Part shown: positions 25,113 to 33,582 of the stretch, in pieces
Layout of the letters: every line of letters starts with the position of its first letter
Numbering within the stretch: the stretch's first letter is position 1
Source: an uncultured Dialister sp.
GTDB taxonomy: Bacteria; Bacillota; Negativicutes; Veillonellales; Dialisteraceae
Assembly: GCA_900547785.1 (NCBI GenBank)
Contig: URIB01000002.1
Span: forward strand, 124,001-188,000
Direction: 5' to 3'
Length of the DNA stretch: 64,000 nucleotides
Position numbers and translations under genes: made by a program
Notes under the pieces: generated by a model
Databases searched by the model: none
What the model saw: only the letters and a program-made list of their open reading frames with translations
What the model was told of the DNA's origin: nothing

Positions 25113-26170
25113 ACAGACAGTCCCTCGGCTATTGCTATTGTCACCCCCACAAATTTTGTTTTCGGAAGAAGTGTTTTCCCCATTTTTGATTCCTTCAATG
25201 CTGCTGATTGACATACGTTACCAACTCCAATCGTGTTTTCTACAAACTTTGAAATTTCTATAGGATATTTTTGTGTTATTTCCTTTAAATCTTCTGCACA
25301 GTAAAAATGAATCGGAAGATTTTTATTTTTTGCGAAATCAAGTAATCCTTCCTCGTCTGATTTCAAATCTATGCTGGCTAATGATACCACCTGATATTCA
25401 TAAGCATGAATTAATTTCATTGCTTTATAAAAAGCGTCTTCTATCACTGCTTCTGTCGTTCCTCGTTTACAGCCCACTCCTACATATAAGTTTTTGGGGC
25501 GTAAATAAACACAGGGTTTCTCAACTTTCACACTTTTTTCTGCAATAATAGCACATGCATCAAAATAAATGTTGTTTATATCCGTTAAGTCATTTAAAAC
25601 TATTTTCCTTTTTTCAAATCTTTCCCTTATGGATTCTGCTCCCGGGATTTTCTCATCAATAAACCATATAAATTTTCTTCCCTCTGCAATAGCACTATTC
25701 ACCGGTTTTAAAGCATGTAACGGTTCGACACGCATCATCATTTCCCTGGCCAGGTCATCAGGTGCATTCCTTTGGTGTACATCTGTTGCCGTAGTAATGA
25801 CAGGATTCGCACCAACAGTGAGTGCAATTCTTTTCGCCCATTCATTAGCACCGCCCAGATGTCCGGATAATAAAGAAATACAATGTTTTCCACATTCATC
25901 CATACAAAGTATGGCCGGATCACTGGCTTTGCTGACCACATGCGGTGCAATCGCTCTTACAACAATACCTGCTGCCATGATAAAGAGGATTCCGTCATAT
26001 TGAGAAAATATTTCTGTAGTAAGCGCCAGAGTCCGGTTAAAATATTTCGCTTCGGCACCGCTTTCAGACCCCTTCCGCTCGTAAAGAGTGACGTCTTCTT
26101 TCATTTCTTTTTTTATCCGAGATCCTAATTGTGCGCCCGTAAAAGAAACTGAAACTATCGCATATTTCAT
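25109..26170 (-). CDS. cbiG: Cobalt-precorrin-5A hydrolase
   Basis: Opens the delta-lactone of cobalt-precorrin-5A with loss of acetaldehyde. 353 residues with CbiG_N, central and C-terminal CbiG domains: the early AIVSVSFTGAQLG, ILFIMAAGIVVRAIAPHV near 60-80, SLLSGHLGGANEWA near 100, NLYVGVGCKRGT near 230 and the C-terminal LLPKTKFVGVTIAIA. The ATG overlaps the cbiF stop as ATGA, and the stop overlaps the cbiH GTG start. Confidence 0.95.
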   Translation of the reverse strand: MKYAIVSVSFTGAQLGSRIKKEMKEDVTLYERKGSESGAEAKYFNRTLALTTEIFSQYDGILFIMAAGIVVRAIAPHVVSKASDPAILCMDECGKHCISLLSGHLGGANEWAKRIALTVGANPVITTATDVHQRNAPDDLAREMMMRVEPLHALKPVNSAIAEGRKFIWFIDEKIPGAESIRERFEKRKIVLNDLTDINNIYFDACAIIAEKSVKVEKPCVYLRPKNLYVGVGCKRGTTEAVIEDAFYKAMKLIHAYEYQVVSLASIDLKSDEEGLLDFAKNKNLPIHFYCAEDLKEITQKYPIEISKFVENTIGVGNVCQSAALKESKMGKTLLPKTKFVGVTIAIAEGLSV

Positions 26171-26943
26171 TTCTCGCCAGTACCCTGCCGGAACATGGTT
26201 GTAAATTTACTGTCATAGAGCTTTGATAATTCGTAATCTGTATCAAGTACACGTCCAACCACAATCATTGCCTGGCGAACGACGCCTTCCTTATGAATAA
26301 TTTCTGCAATTGTATCAATTGTCCCCCGGAGGATTTTCTGGTCAGGCCAAGTTGCACGTACTACGATAGCAACAGGAGTATCTCCGGCGTATCCTCCCTT
26401 TTTCAATTCTGCCATCACCGAATCAATTCCTTGTACAGATAAGAAAATACACATAGTTGCCTGATGCTGGGCCAGCATATATAATTTTTCCTTATCAGGC
26501 ATCGGGGTACGCCCTTCCATGCGTGTAATAATGATAGTTTGGGAAATACTTGGCAGTGTATATTCCTGTTTCAGCGCCGCAGCAGTTGCTAAAAATGAGC
26601 TTACACCGGGAATCACTTCCATTTGTTCTTCCTTAGCGCCTGCGCCGCGAAGCCCGTCCATTTGCTCCTGTATAGCACCGTAAATAGCAGGATCTCCGGT
26701 ATGAACTCGTGCCACCATTTTATTAGCCTGCAGTGCTTCAATTTCCACCTTAAGCACTTCATCCAGATTCATTGTCGCACTGTTATAAATTACCGTATCC
26801 TGCTTACTGTATTTAAGAATTTCGGGATTCACTAAAGAACCGGCATAAATAATGATATCCGCCTCAGAAATTATTCTCTTTCCTTTTAAAGTAATTAATT
26901 CGGGATCCCCTGGTCCTGCACCGATAAAATACACTTTCCCCAT
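26167..26943 (-). CDS. cbiF: Cobalt-precorrin-4 C11-methyltransferase
   Basis: SAM-dependent methylation of C11 of the corrin ring. 258 residues from the ATG at 26943, which has AGGAGGAG close upstream; the reading to 27018 is not supported. Tetrapyrrole methylase marks are VYFIGAGPGDPELITLKG at the start, HTGDPAIYGAIQEQ near 85-98 and VIPGVSSFLATAAAL near 115-130. One base after cbiT, with a 4-base overlap into cbiG. Confidence 0.95.
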   Translation of the reverse strand: MGKVYFIGAGPGDPELITLKGKRIISEADIIIYAGSLVNPEILKYSKQDTVIYNSATMNLDEVLKVEIEALQANKMVARVHTGDPAIYGAIQEQMDGLRGAGAKEEQMEVIPGVSSFLATAAALKQEYTLPSISQTIIITRMEGRTPMPDKEKLYMLAQHQATMCIFLSVQGIDSVMAELKKGGYAGDTPVAIVVRATWPDQKILRGTIDTIAEIIHKEGVVRQAMIVVGRVLDTDYELSKLYDSKFTTMFRQGTGEK

Positions 26944-26944
26944 G

Positions 26945-27526
26945 TTACTCCTCCTTGTTTTTAGTTGCCACAAAAATAAATACGGGACTGATTGGTTGAA
27001 ATAAATGATACCTTCCAAGTTTTTTTAACCGATTTATCTGCATTTGGAATCCTTCCAAAGCAAAGGGACGATTTTTGAACTCCTGAACAACCTCCCCGGT
27101 TGTCTCGGCTGTTACAGATGTCATTATAATCCGTCCTTCGGGTTTCAAAAGACTTGTTGCCCGATTTAGTATTTCCTTCATATTACCGCTGGAACCGCCA
27201 ATAATTACCACATCAAGTGCAGGCAGTCCTTCCATTGCGTCCGGAGCAGTTCCTGTGATTGTATAAATGTTCTTGCATCCGAACTTTTCTGCATTCCGCA
27301 TGATTAATGCAATCCCCTCTGGGTTTCTTTCAATAGCATAAACTTTACCTTTTTCTGCACAAAGCGCTGCTTCAATCGTCAGAGATCCTGTACCTGCACC
27401 GATATCTGCCACAACATCGTCCGGCTGAATTCCCGCCTTAACCATCACCATGGCACGAATCTCCGCTTTTGTCATCGGCACATTTCCCCGGATGAACTCC
27501 TCATCATCAATACCAAACATATGCAT
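26945..27526 (-). CDS. cbiT: Cobalt-precorrin-6B (C15)-methyltransferase, decarboxylating
   Basis: Methylates C15 and decarboxylates the C12 acetate chain. 193 residues of a Rossmann-type methyltransferase: PMTKAEIRAMVMVKAGI near 17-33, the SAM loop ADIGAGTGSLTIEAA near 40-54, AIERNPEGIALI and VIIGGSSGNMKEIL. It starts directly after the cbiE stop. In some bacteria CbiE and CbiT are fused as CobL; here they are separate, adjacent genes. Confidence 0.95.
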   Translation of the reverse strand: MHMFGIDDEEFIRGNVPMTKAEIRAMVMVKAGIQPDDVVADIGAGTGSLTIEAALCAEKGKVYAIERNPEGIALIMRNAEKFGCKNIYTITGTAPDAMEGLPALDVVIIGGSSGNMKEILNRATSLLKPEGRIIMTSVTAETTGEVVQEFKNRPFALEGFQMQINRLKKLGRYHLFQPISPVFIFVATKNKEE

Positions 27527-28153
27527 TTACCCGATCACCACCATAACTGATTCTCCAAAACCTTCCAGCAAAGTTAAATCTTTCAACGTACTTTCCCTGA
27601 CTTGCTGGTTCTCATAGGAAATATGCTCACAAGCTGCAGCCCTTGTATCTTCGGGCCAACCTTGTTCTATAAGATAATTAGCAATATATGAAGGATTCTG
27701 ATCATGATCCGTCAAAAATGCCAATTTTCTTCCTTTTTCATAAACAAGCTCTTCATCTCTTGGCTTGCGACCGTGAAAAGAGAGCCATCTGGCATCCTGC
27801 CAAGGTTCTCTCAAAAGAGCAAAAGAGGCCTGAACTGAAGAAATCCCGGGAATAACCTCAATTTTATTTCTTTCAAACCTCTTTTTTAACCACGGAAGCA
27901 GACTATAATAACCGGGATCTCCACTAACCATAACTACCACATCATCCTGCAAGAGGGACTGCTCCAACCATTCTGCCAACAAAGATAATTTACCTGTTAT
28001 CGGAAAGGTTTCCTGCCCATCTCTGGCATAATCGGTCAAGGCTCTTCGCCCTCCGACTAAAAAACGAGCTTTTTTAATCGACTCCAATGCTTTAGGAAGT
28101 ATGTAATCTCTACTTCCAGGTCCAATACCTGCCACAATTAGTGTATGTTCCAT
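27527..28153 (-). CDS. cbiE: Cobalt-precorrin-7 (C5)-methyltransferase
   Basis: SAM-dependent methylation of C5. 208 residues: LIVAGIGPGSRDYI at the start, ARFLVGGRRAL, VVMVSGDPGYYSLL near 75-88 and VIPGISSVQASFALL near 98-112. It overlaps cbiD by 16 bases and abuts cbiT. Confidence 0.95.
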   Translation of the reverse strand: MEHTLIVAGIGPGSRDYILPKALESIKKARFLVGGRRALTDYARDGQETFPITGKLSLLAEWLEQSLLQDDVVVMVSGDPGYYSLLPWLKKRFERNKIEVIPGISSVQASFALLREPWQDARWLSFHGRKPRDEELVYEKGRKLAFLTDHDQNPSYIANYLIEQGWPEDTRAAACEHISYENQQVRESTLKDLTLLEGFGESVMVVIG

Positions 28154-29253
28154 TTTTCCTCTTCCAATATTTCTTTAGCACGACTGCTTACCGCCTGTAT
28201 CGTACCGTCCATCGCCGCAAAAATAATTCCTACTCGGGATTTTCCAAAAATATATCGTTCAGAGCGGACCTGCGCCCGCTCCGCCATTTGTTGGTAAATA
28301 ATATCCAGCTTTTCTCTGGCTATAACAATAGCCGCTCCATCAGTTGTATTGCATTCCATAATTTCTTTGACTATGGAAGCAGGGGCCCCATTTATAGCCG
28401 CATAAGCCGCCATCGTTTCCATACGTCCGTCACTGTTTCTGTTATAAGTGTGGAAACTGCCTGATGCAACCTTAACCAATTTACCCATATGGCCTATAAG
28501 CAACATCTTTTGGAATCCTTTCGCTACACATTGTTCCATCATGAACCCTATATAGTTACTTGTTTCAATAATAGATTCCTTAGGAATTCCCATGATTTGT
28601 GCGGCTCTCTCCCCAATGCGGCCGGGGCATAAAGAGGCCGTCCTATATCCCCCCGCCCATACAACCGGTACCTGGGGCGCTAAAGATTTTTTATAAGCCT
28701 CTTCACTCATCGGTTTCACTATACCTGTCGTTCCCAGCACAGAAATCCCGCCGACAACGCCAAGCGCCGGATTCAAAGTCTGTTTGGCCAGCTCTTCCCC
28801 GTCCGGAATACTGACCGTTACTATGCAGCCAAAATCAGGACCGATTAAATCCTCATAGACATATCTGAGCATAATTTGTGGTCCCGGATTAATTGCCGGT
28901 CTCCCCACTTGTACCTGAAGCCCCGGCCGGGTAACCACTCCCACCCCTTTACCGGCTCTCAGTTCCATGCCCGGTTCATTTTTGATTTCTACTGTGACAA
29001 TAACAGGCGTTCCGTTAGTACAATCCAAGTCATCACCGGCATCCTTAAGTACCGTGGCAGTACCGACCCGTCCGTTCGCGGATGCGCTTTCTATCGGAAT
29101 TGTTATTTCTGTACGCTGAGGAGATAACACGGTCACCTGCTTCGGAAATTCTCCTTTAATGGCAAGAATTGCTGCCTTCATGGCAGCTGTAGCCGTAGCT
29201 CCTGTCGTGTAACCTTCCCGCAACTCTTTACCTATCATTTCCTCTGCTGTCAT
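28138..29253 (-). CDS. cbiD: Cobalt-precorrin-5B (C1)-methyltransferase
   Basis: Methylates C1 of the corrin ring. 371 residues, first gene of the cbi run. CbiD marks are LREGYTTGATATAAMKA near the N-terminus, GKGVGVVTRPGLQVQVG near 118-134, GISVLGTTGIVKPMS and LLIGHMGKLVKVA. GGGAG lies 12 bases before the ATG, a rather long spacing. It follows yajQ by 21 bases, so it may be transcribed with it. No cobalamin riboswitch was seen upstream of either gene. Confidence 0.95.
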   Translation of the reverse strand: MTAEEMIGKELREGYTTGATATAAMKAAILAIKGEFPKQVTVLSPQRTEITIPIESASANGRVGTATVLKDAGDDLDCTNGTPVIVTVEIKNEPGMELRAGKGVGVVTRPGLQVQVGRPAINPGPQIMLRYVYEDLIGPDFGCIVTVSIPDGEELAKQTLNPALGVVGGISVLGTTGIVKPMSEEAYKKSLAPQVPVVWAGGYRTASLCPGRIGERAAQIMGIPKESIIETSNYIGFMMEQCVAKGFQKMLLIGHMGKLVKVASGSFHTYNRNSDGRMETMAAYAAINGAPASIVKEIMECNTTDGAAIVIAREKLDIIYQQMAERAQVRSERYIFGKSRVGIIFAAMDGTIQAVSSRAKEILEEEKWNIH

Positions 29254-29274
29254 AAAAACCGAAAACTCCCTATA

Positions 29275-29766
29275 CTATCTATAATTGGTAAACTGCAAAT
29301 CTACAGGCAAATCCTGCCCTTTTAAAAAAGCTATACATGCCTGTAAGTCATCTTTATCTTTCCCGCTTACCCTAAGCTCATCTCCGTTAATTTTTGCGGA
29401 AACTTTAATCTTAGAAGTTTTGATTCTTTTTACGATATCTTTAGCTAAATCGGACGATATACCGTTTTTTAATTCCAGCAGCTGACGAACAGTACCGCCT
29501 GCCGCCGATTCTTTCTTTTTTTCTTCTATATTCTTTAAAGAAATTCCTCTTTTAACCAGCTTGGCGTTTACGATTTCGCGAACCAGACGGAGTTTAAAAT
29601 CATCATCCCCAATGAGCGTAATTACACTGCCATCAACTGAAACCGAACTTTTACTTCCCTTAAAATCATACCGCGTCGTAATCTCTTTAGATGCCTGATT
29701 TACAGCATTAGCCGCCTCTTGCAAATCGGTACGGCAAACTACATCAAACGAATAATCTTTAGCCAT
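29275..29766 (-). CDS. yajQ: YajQ family nucleotide-binding protein
   Basis: 163 residues from the ATG at 29766 with GGAGG five bases upstream. Family marks are DYSFDVVCRTDLQE at the start, ITTRYDFKGSKSSV near 30-44, the basic NAKLVKRGI stretch near 70 and KIKVSAKINGDELRVSGK near 120-138. Known members bind nucleotides, including cyclic di-GMP in Xanthomonas; its role in Firmicutes is not established. It sits just upstream of cbiD with no visible terminator. Confidence 0.93.
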   Translation of the reverse strand: MAKDYSFDVVCRTDLQEAANAVNQASKEITTRYDFKGSKSSVSVDGSVITLIGDDDFKLRLVREIVNAKLVKRGISLKNIEEKKKESAAGGTVRQLLELKNGISSDLAKDIVKRIKTSKIKVSAKINGDELRVSGKDKDDLQACIAFLKGQDLPVDLQFTNYR

Positions 29767-30018
29767 CTTGTCCTCCATAATGATTGTTCTCTAAAATGAA
29801 CCGCAAATATATCGCAAAATACAAATTAAACGATCAGCTTTTATTAGTATATCATCTTTTTTATTCAATATATAGAGAAATCTCAATGGGCAGATATTCG
29901 AATGCTAAATGATAGGTACTTTCATCTGGAAATTCGCCATTCAATCCAGTATAATATTTATGAATCATTTCATATAATCCGGTAATTATTTCTATATATG
30001 ATAAAAGGAGGACTTTTT
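29767..30018. promoter_or_regulatory. Divergent spacer between yajQ and fba
   Basis: A 252-base AT-rich spacer. On the plus strand a TATAAT at 29950-29955 and another at 29973-29978 could serve fba; only weak -35 candidates precede them. On the minus strand no convincing promoter pair for yajQ was found, and there is no B12-box-like sequence. No coding sequence is supported. Confidence 0.4.
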
Positions 30019-30951
30019 ATGCCGCTGGTAGGAACAAAAGAAATGTTTGAAAAAGCATATGCAGGTCATTATGCGATTGGTGCTTTTAACGTGAACAATA
30101 TGGAAATCATTCAAGGAATTATGGAGGCCGCCCAGGAAAAAAGATCCCCTGTTATTTTACAAGCCTCTGAAGGAGCACGGAATTATGCCGGGCAAGAATA
30201 TATCGTCGGTCTTATAAAAATTGCGTTACAAAAATATCCCGATATCCCTACCGCACTCCATCTTGATCACGGTTCTTCTTATGACATTTGTAAAGCGTGT
30301 ATAGACGGCGGCTTCACTTCCGTCATGTATGACGGTTCCAAATATTCTTTTGAGGAAAATGTACGAGTCACGAAAGAAATCGTTGCATATGCACATGATA
30401 AAGGTGTTGTGGTTGAAGCGGAATTGGGACGTCTTGCCGGTGTCGAAGATTTAGTCAGTGTAGACGCAAAAGACGCTATCTTTACCGACCCGGAGCAGGC
30501 GGCAGAATTTGTGGAACTTACCAAATGTGATTCTCTTGCTATTGCTATCGGAACAAGTCATGGCGCCTACAAATATAGCGGAGACCCCTACTTGGACTAT
30601 GAACGCCTTGAAACCATCGGAAACCTTCTTCCTAATTATCCGATTGTTCTCCACGGTGCATCTACAGTTATCCCTGAGTTTGTAGAAAAATGCAATCAGT
30701 TTGGCGGAAAAGTATTGGGAGCAAAAGGTGTTCCTGAAGATATGCTTCGTAAAGCAGCAAAAATGGCGGTTTGTAAAATTAATATTGACACTGATATACG
30801 CTTGGCTATGACAGCCGCTATTCGTGAAAGCATATTTATTAGCCCCGAAAATTTTGATCCCCGCAGCTATCTGAAGCCTGCCAGGGAAGCCGTAAAAACC
30901 ATGGTTATGCATAAGATTGAAGCGGTTGTCGGTTCCGCCAATACAATTTAG
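30019..30951 (+). CDS. fba: Class II fructose-bisphosphate aldolase
   Basis: Cleaves fructose 1,6-bisphosphate to two triose phosphates using zinc. 310 residues from the ATG at 30019 with AAAGGAGG seven bases upstream. Class II marks are HLDHGSSYD with the zinc histidine near 81-89, VEAELGRLAG near 130-139, AIGTSHGAYK near 174-183 and VLHGAS near 207-212. It stands alone on the plus strand between spacer and terminator. Confidence 0.97.
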   Translation: MPLVGTKEMFEKAYAGHYAIGAFNVNNMEIIQGIMEAAQEKRSPVILQASEGARNYAGQEYIVGLIKIALQKYPDIPTALHLDHGSSYDICKACIDGGFTSVMYDGSKYSFEENVRVTKEIVAYAHDKGVVVEAELGRLAGVEDLVSVDAKDAIFTDPEQAAEFVELTKCDSLAIAIGTSHGAYKYSGDPYLDYERLETIGNLLPNYPIVLHGASTVIPEFVEKCNQFGGKVLGAKGVPEDMLRKAAKMAVCKINIDTDIRLAMTAAIRESIFISPENFDPRSYLKPAREAVKTMVMHKIEAVVGSANTI

Positions 30952-30962
30952 CACCTGCTTTG

Positions 30963-31001
30963 CAAATTAAAACCACCCCCATTGGGGGTGGTTTTAATTT
31001 G
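30963..31001. terminator. Perfect 18-bp bidirectional terminator between fba and leuS
   Basis: Arms 30963-30980 and 30984-31001 are perfect complements with an ATT loop and a GC-rich top. T and A runs on both outer sides let it serve the convergent fba and leuS transcripts. Confidence 0.92.
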
Positions 31002-31014
31002 TCGGAATATAAAA

Positions 31015-33480
31015 TTATACAACAATATTCACAATTCTTTTCGGTATAACAATGCACTTCTTAATTGCTTTTCTTTCTATAAAGCGCTGTATTTCCGGAA
31101 GTGCTTGAGCTTTTTCAGAAATTTCATCTTTGCTCATATTTACAGATATGTGCATTGTTCCACGCACTTTACCGTTAACTTGTACAGCCATTTCCACCGA
31201 ATCAACAACCAAGGCGTTTCTGTCTACCTCAGGCCAACTTGCTTTATGGATACTTTTTTCATTTTCACCGAGCCCTTGCCAAAGCTCTTCGGTTATATGA
31301 GGAACAAAAGGCGCTAATAAAATCAATAAACCTCTGACTATTTCTCTGTTGCAAGAATCTTCAATAACATCATGGGAATCGGCAAATTTATACATTTCAT
31401 TAACAAGTTCCATAATCGCACTGATTGCTGTATTAAAAGCAAATTTCCCATCTAAATCATCTGTTACCTTTGCAATGGTCTGATGAAGTTTACGACGTAA
31501 AGAAATTTCATCCTCGGATAGTTTTCCTTTATTTTCTTTCGCCAGTTTTTTATACCTGCCAACGATCGCCCAAACACGTTTTAAAAATCTGTATGCTCCT
31601 TCTACACCTTGATCACTCCACTCTAAATCCTTTTCCGGCGGTGCCGCAAATAAAATGAATAACCTGGCTGTATCCGCCCCATATTTTGTAACAATTTCCT
31701 CAGGACTGACAACATTTCCCACAGATTTACTCATTTTTCCGCCGTCTTTCAATACCATCCCCTGGCAAAGAAGGTTTGTAAACGGCTCGGAATAGCTGAC
31801 CATGCCTTCATCTTGCAAAACTTTCATAAGGAATCGGGAATAGAGGAGATGCAGAATAGCATGTTCAATGCCGCCGATATATTGATCCACCGGCATCCAG
31901 TAATCCGCTTTTTCTTTGTCAAACGGCTTATCCTCATTATGCGGATCGCAATAGCGGAGAAAATACCATGATGAATCAATAAAAGTATCCATTGTGTCGG
32001 TTTCTCTTTTCGCTTCCCTGCCACACCGGGGACATGAACAATGGAGAAAATCTTTGCTTGTTTCTAAAGGAGAAAGTGCTCCTGCCACAAAGTTAACATC
32101 TTCCGGCAATACTACAGGTAAATCTTTTTCCGGAACCAGTACATTCCCGCAATGGGGGCAATGTATAATCGGAATAGGGCAACCCCAATATCGCTGGCGG
32201 GAAATCAGCCAATCCCGCAAGCGATAATTGACTTTTTCTTTCCCCACTCCCATGTTTTCCAATTTTTCAGTAATCTTTTCTCTTGCTTCTGCTGAAGAAA
32301 GACCGTCAAACTCACTTGAATTTACAAGATAGCCGTCAGAATCATAAGCTTTATCCATATTTTCCAAGTTTAAACTATGCTCTTTATTTTGAATCACCAG
32401 TTTTATCGGTAGATGATATTTTTGCGCAAATTCCCAGTCCCGCTGATCTCCCTCCGGAACTGCCATGACTGCTCCCGTACCATATTCGTAAAGCACATAA
32501 TTGGCAATCCAAATCGGTATTCTTTCTCCTGTAAACGGATGAATGGCGAAACTGCCGGTCGGCATTCCTAACTTAGGAGCATCCTCTGCTGTACGAGCCA
32601 GATCATTTTCATTTTTCATCTCATCAATAAACTTTTGTAATTTATTCTTTTCAGGATTATTGGCAATCAGTTTTTCTACCAACGGATGTTCCGGAGCCAA
32701 AACCATATAGGTAACGCCGTATACGGTATCTACACGGGTAGTATACACGGGGATTACCTCTTCAAGTCCTTCCACTTTAAAAGAGAACTCTGTCCCTGTC
32801 GAACGACCAATCCAATTTCTTTGCATTGTCTTTACCCGTTCCGGCCAGCCGGGCATGTGATCTAAGTCGGCTAAAAGTCTGTCTGCATAGGCTGTAATCT
32901 TAAAAAACCATTGGGACAAATCTTTTTTGACTACTATATTTTTACACCGCCAGCACTTGCCGTCCTCCACCTGTTCATTGGCCAGAACGGTGTGGCAATG
33001 CTCACACCAATTCACTTTCGCTTCTTTTTTATAAGCAAGACCTCTTTTATAAAAAATTTCAAAAAGCTTTTGTGTATGTTTGTAATAATCTTCTCTGCAA
33101 GTGAGGACTTCTCTTTCCCGGTCATATGAGAGCCCCAACTCTCTCTGTTGTCTGGTCATATTGTCAATATTGGAATATGTCCATTGGGAAGGTGCAATAC
33201 CATGTTGTATGGCTGCATTTTCGGCAGGCATCCCGAATGCATCATATCCCATCGGATGCAGCACATTATACCCTTTCATCGCTTTAAAGCGGGCTACCAC
33301 ATCTCCGATGGAATAGTTTCTTACATGCCCCATATGTAAGTTTCCGGAAGGATAAGGAAACATTTCCAGAACATAATATTTCTTTTTATCCGGATCTGAG
33401 CGGGTCCGGAAAGCATCTGTTTCACTCCAAATTCTTTGCCACTTTTTTTCAATTTCCTGAGGAATATACTTTTCTTCCAT
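31015..33480 (-). CDS. leuS: Leucyl-tRNA synthetase
   Basis: Charges tRNA-Leu. 821 residues from the ATG at 33480, preceded by GGAAGGTG. Class Ia marks are the HIGH-type PYPSGNLHMGH near residue 38-48, the CP1 editing domain with its conserved threonine-rich region (YTTRVDTVYG), zinc-like cysteine pairs (HCPHCGNV and CSCPRCG), and KMSKS (GGKMSKSVGN) near 585. A consensus promoter lies upstream, with a 50-base leader too short for a T-box. Confidence 0.98.
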   Translation of the reverse strand: MEEKYIPQEIEKKWQRIWSETDAFRTRSDPDKKKYYVLEMFPYPSGNLHMGHVRNYSIGDVVARFKAMKGYNVLHPMGYDAFGMPAENAAIQHGIAPSQWTYSNIDNMTRQQRELGLSYDREREVLTCREDYYKHTQKLFEIFYKRGLAYKKEAKVNWCEHCHTVLANEQVEDGKCWRCKNIVVKKDLSQWFFKITAYADRLLADLDHMPGWPERVKTMQRNWIGRSTGTEFSFKVEGLEEVIPVYTTRVDTVYGVTYMVLAPEHPLVEKLIANNPEKNKLQKFIDEMKNENDLARTAEDAPKLGMPTGSFAIHPFTGERIPIWIANYVLYEYGTGAVMAVPEGDQRDWEFAQKYHLPIKLVIQNKEHSLNLENMDKAYDSDGYLVNSSEFDGLSSAEAREKITEKLENMGVGKEKVNYRLRDWLISRQRYWGCPIPIIHCPHCGNVLVPEKDLPVVLPEDVNFVAGALSPLETSKDFLHCSCPRCGREAKRETDTMDTFIDSSWYFLRYCDPHNEDKPFDKEKADYWMPVDQYIGGIEHAILHLLYSRFLMKVLQDEGMVSYSEPFTNLLCQGMVLKDGGKMSKSVGNVVSPEEIVTKYGADTARLFILFAAPPEKDLEWSDQGVEGAYRFLKRVWAIVGRYKKLAKENKGKLSEDEISLRRKLHQTIAKVTDDLDGKFAFNTAISAIMELVNEMYKFADSHDVIEDSCNREIVRGLLILLAPFVPHITEELWQGLGENEKSIHKASWPEVDRNALVVDSVEMAVQVNGKVRGTMHISVNMSKDEISEKAQALPEIQRFIERKAIKKCIVIPKRIVNIVV

Positions 33481-33536
33481 GTCTTCACCTTCCATATATC
33501 CTGATGGCGGATATTATTTCAAAATAATTAACAATC

Positions 33537-33565
33537 ATTATATATTTTTAACTCATCAACGTCAA
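33537..33565 (-). promoter_or_regulatory. Consensus-like promoter for leuS
   Basis: On the minus strand TTGACG (33560-33565), a 17-base spacer and TATAAT (33537-33542). The predicted leader before the leuS ATG is about 50 bases. Confidence 0.85.
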
Positions 33566-33582
33566 ACAAAGCATCAGTGCAG

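Noticed and set aside
25113..25214. N-terminal extension of cbiH starting from the ATG at 25214
   Set aside because: It would add 34 residues with no resemblance to the family and would overlap the conserved C-terminus of cbiG. The GTG at 25112 overlaps the cbiG stop and has a good ribosome site, though the weak GGAG before 25214 leaves some doubt.
29254..30018. Cobalamin riboswitch upstream of the cbi operon
   Set aside because: No B12-box-like sequence or large folded leader was seen between cbiD and fba on the minus strand. A covariance search would settle it.
33481..33582. T-box leader for leuS
   Set aside because: The promoter leaves a leader of only about 50 bases and no T-box sequence or specifier stem was found.
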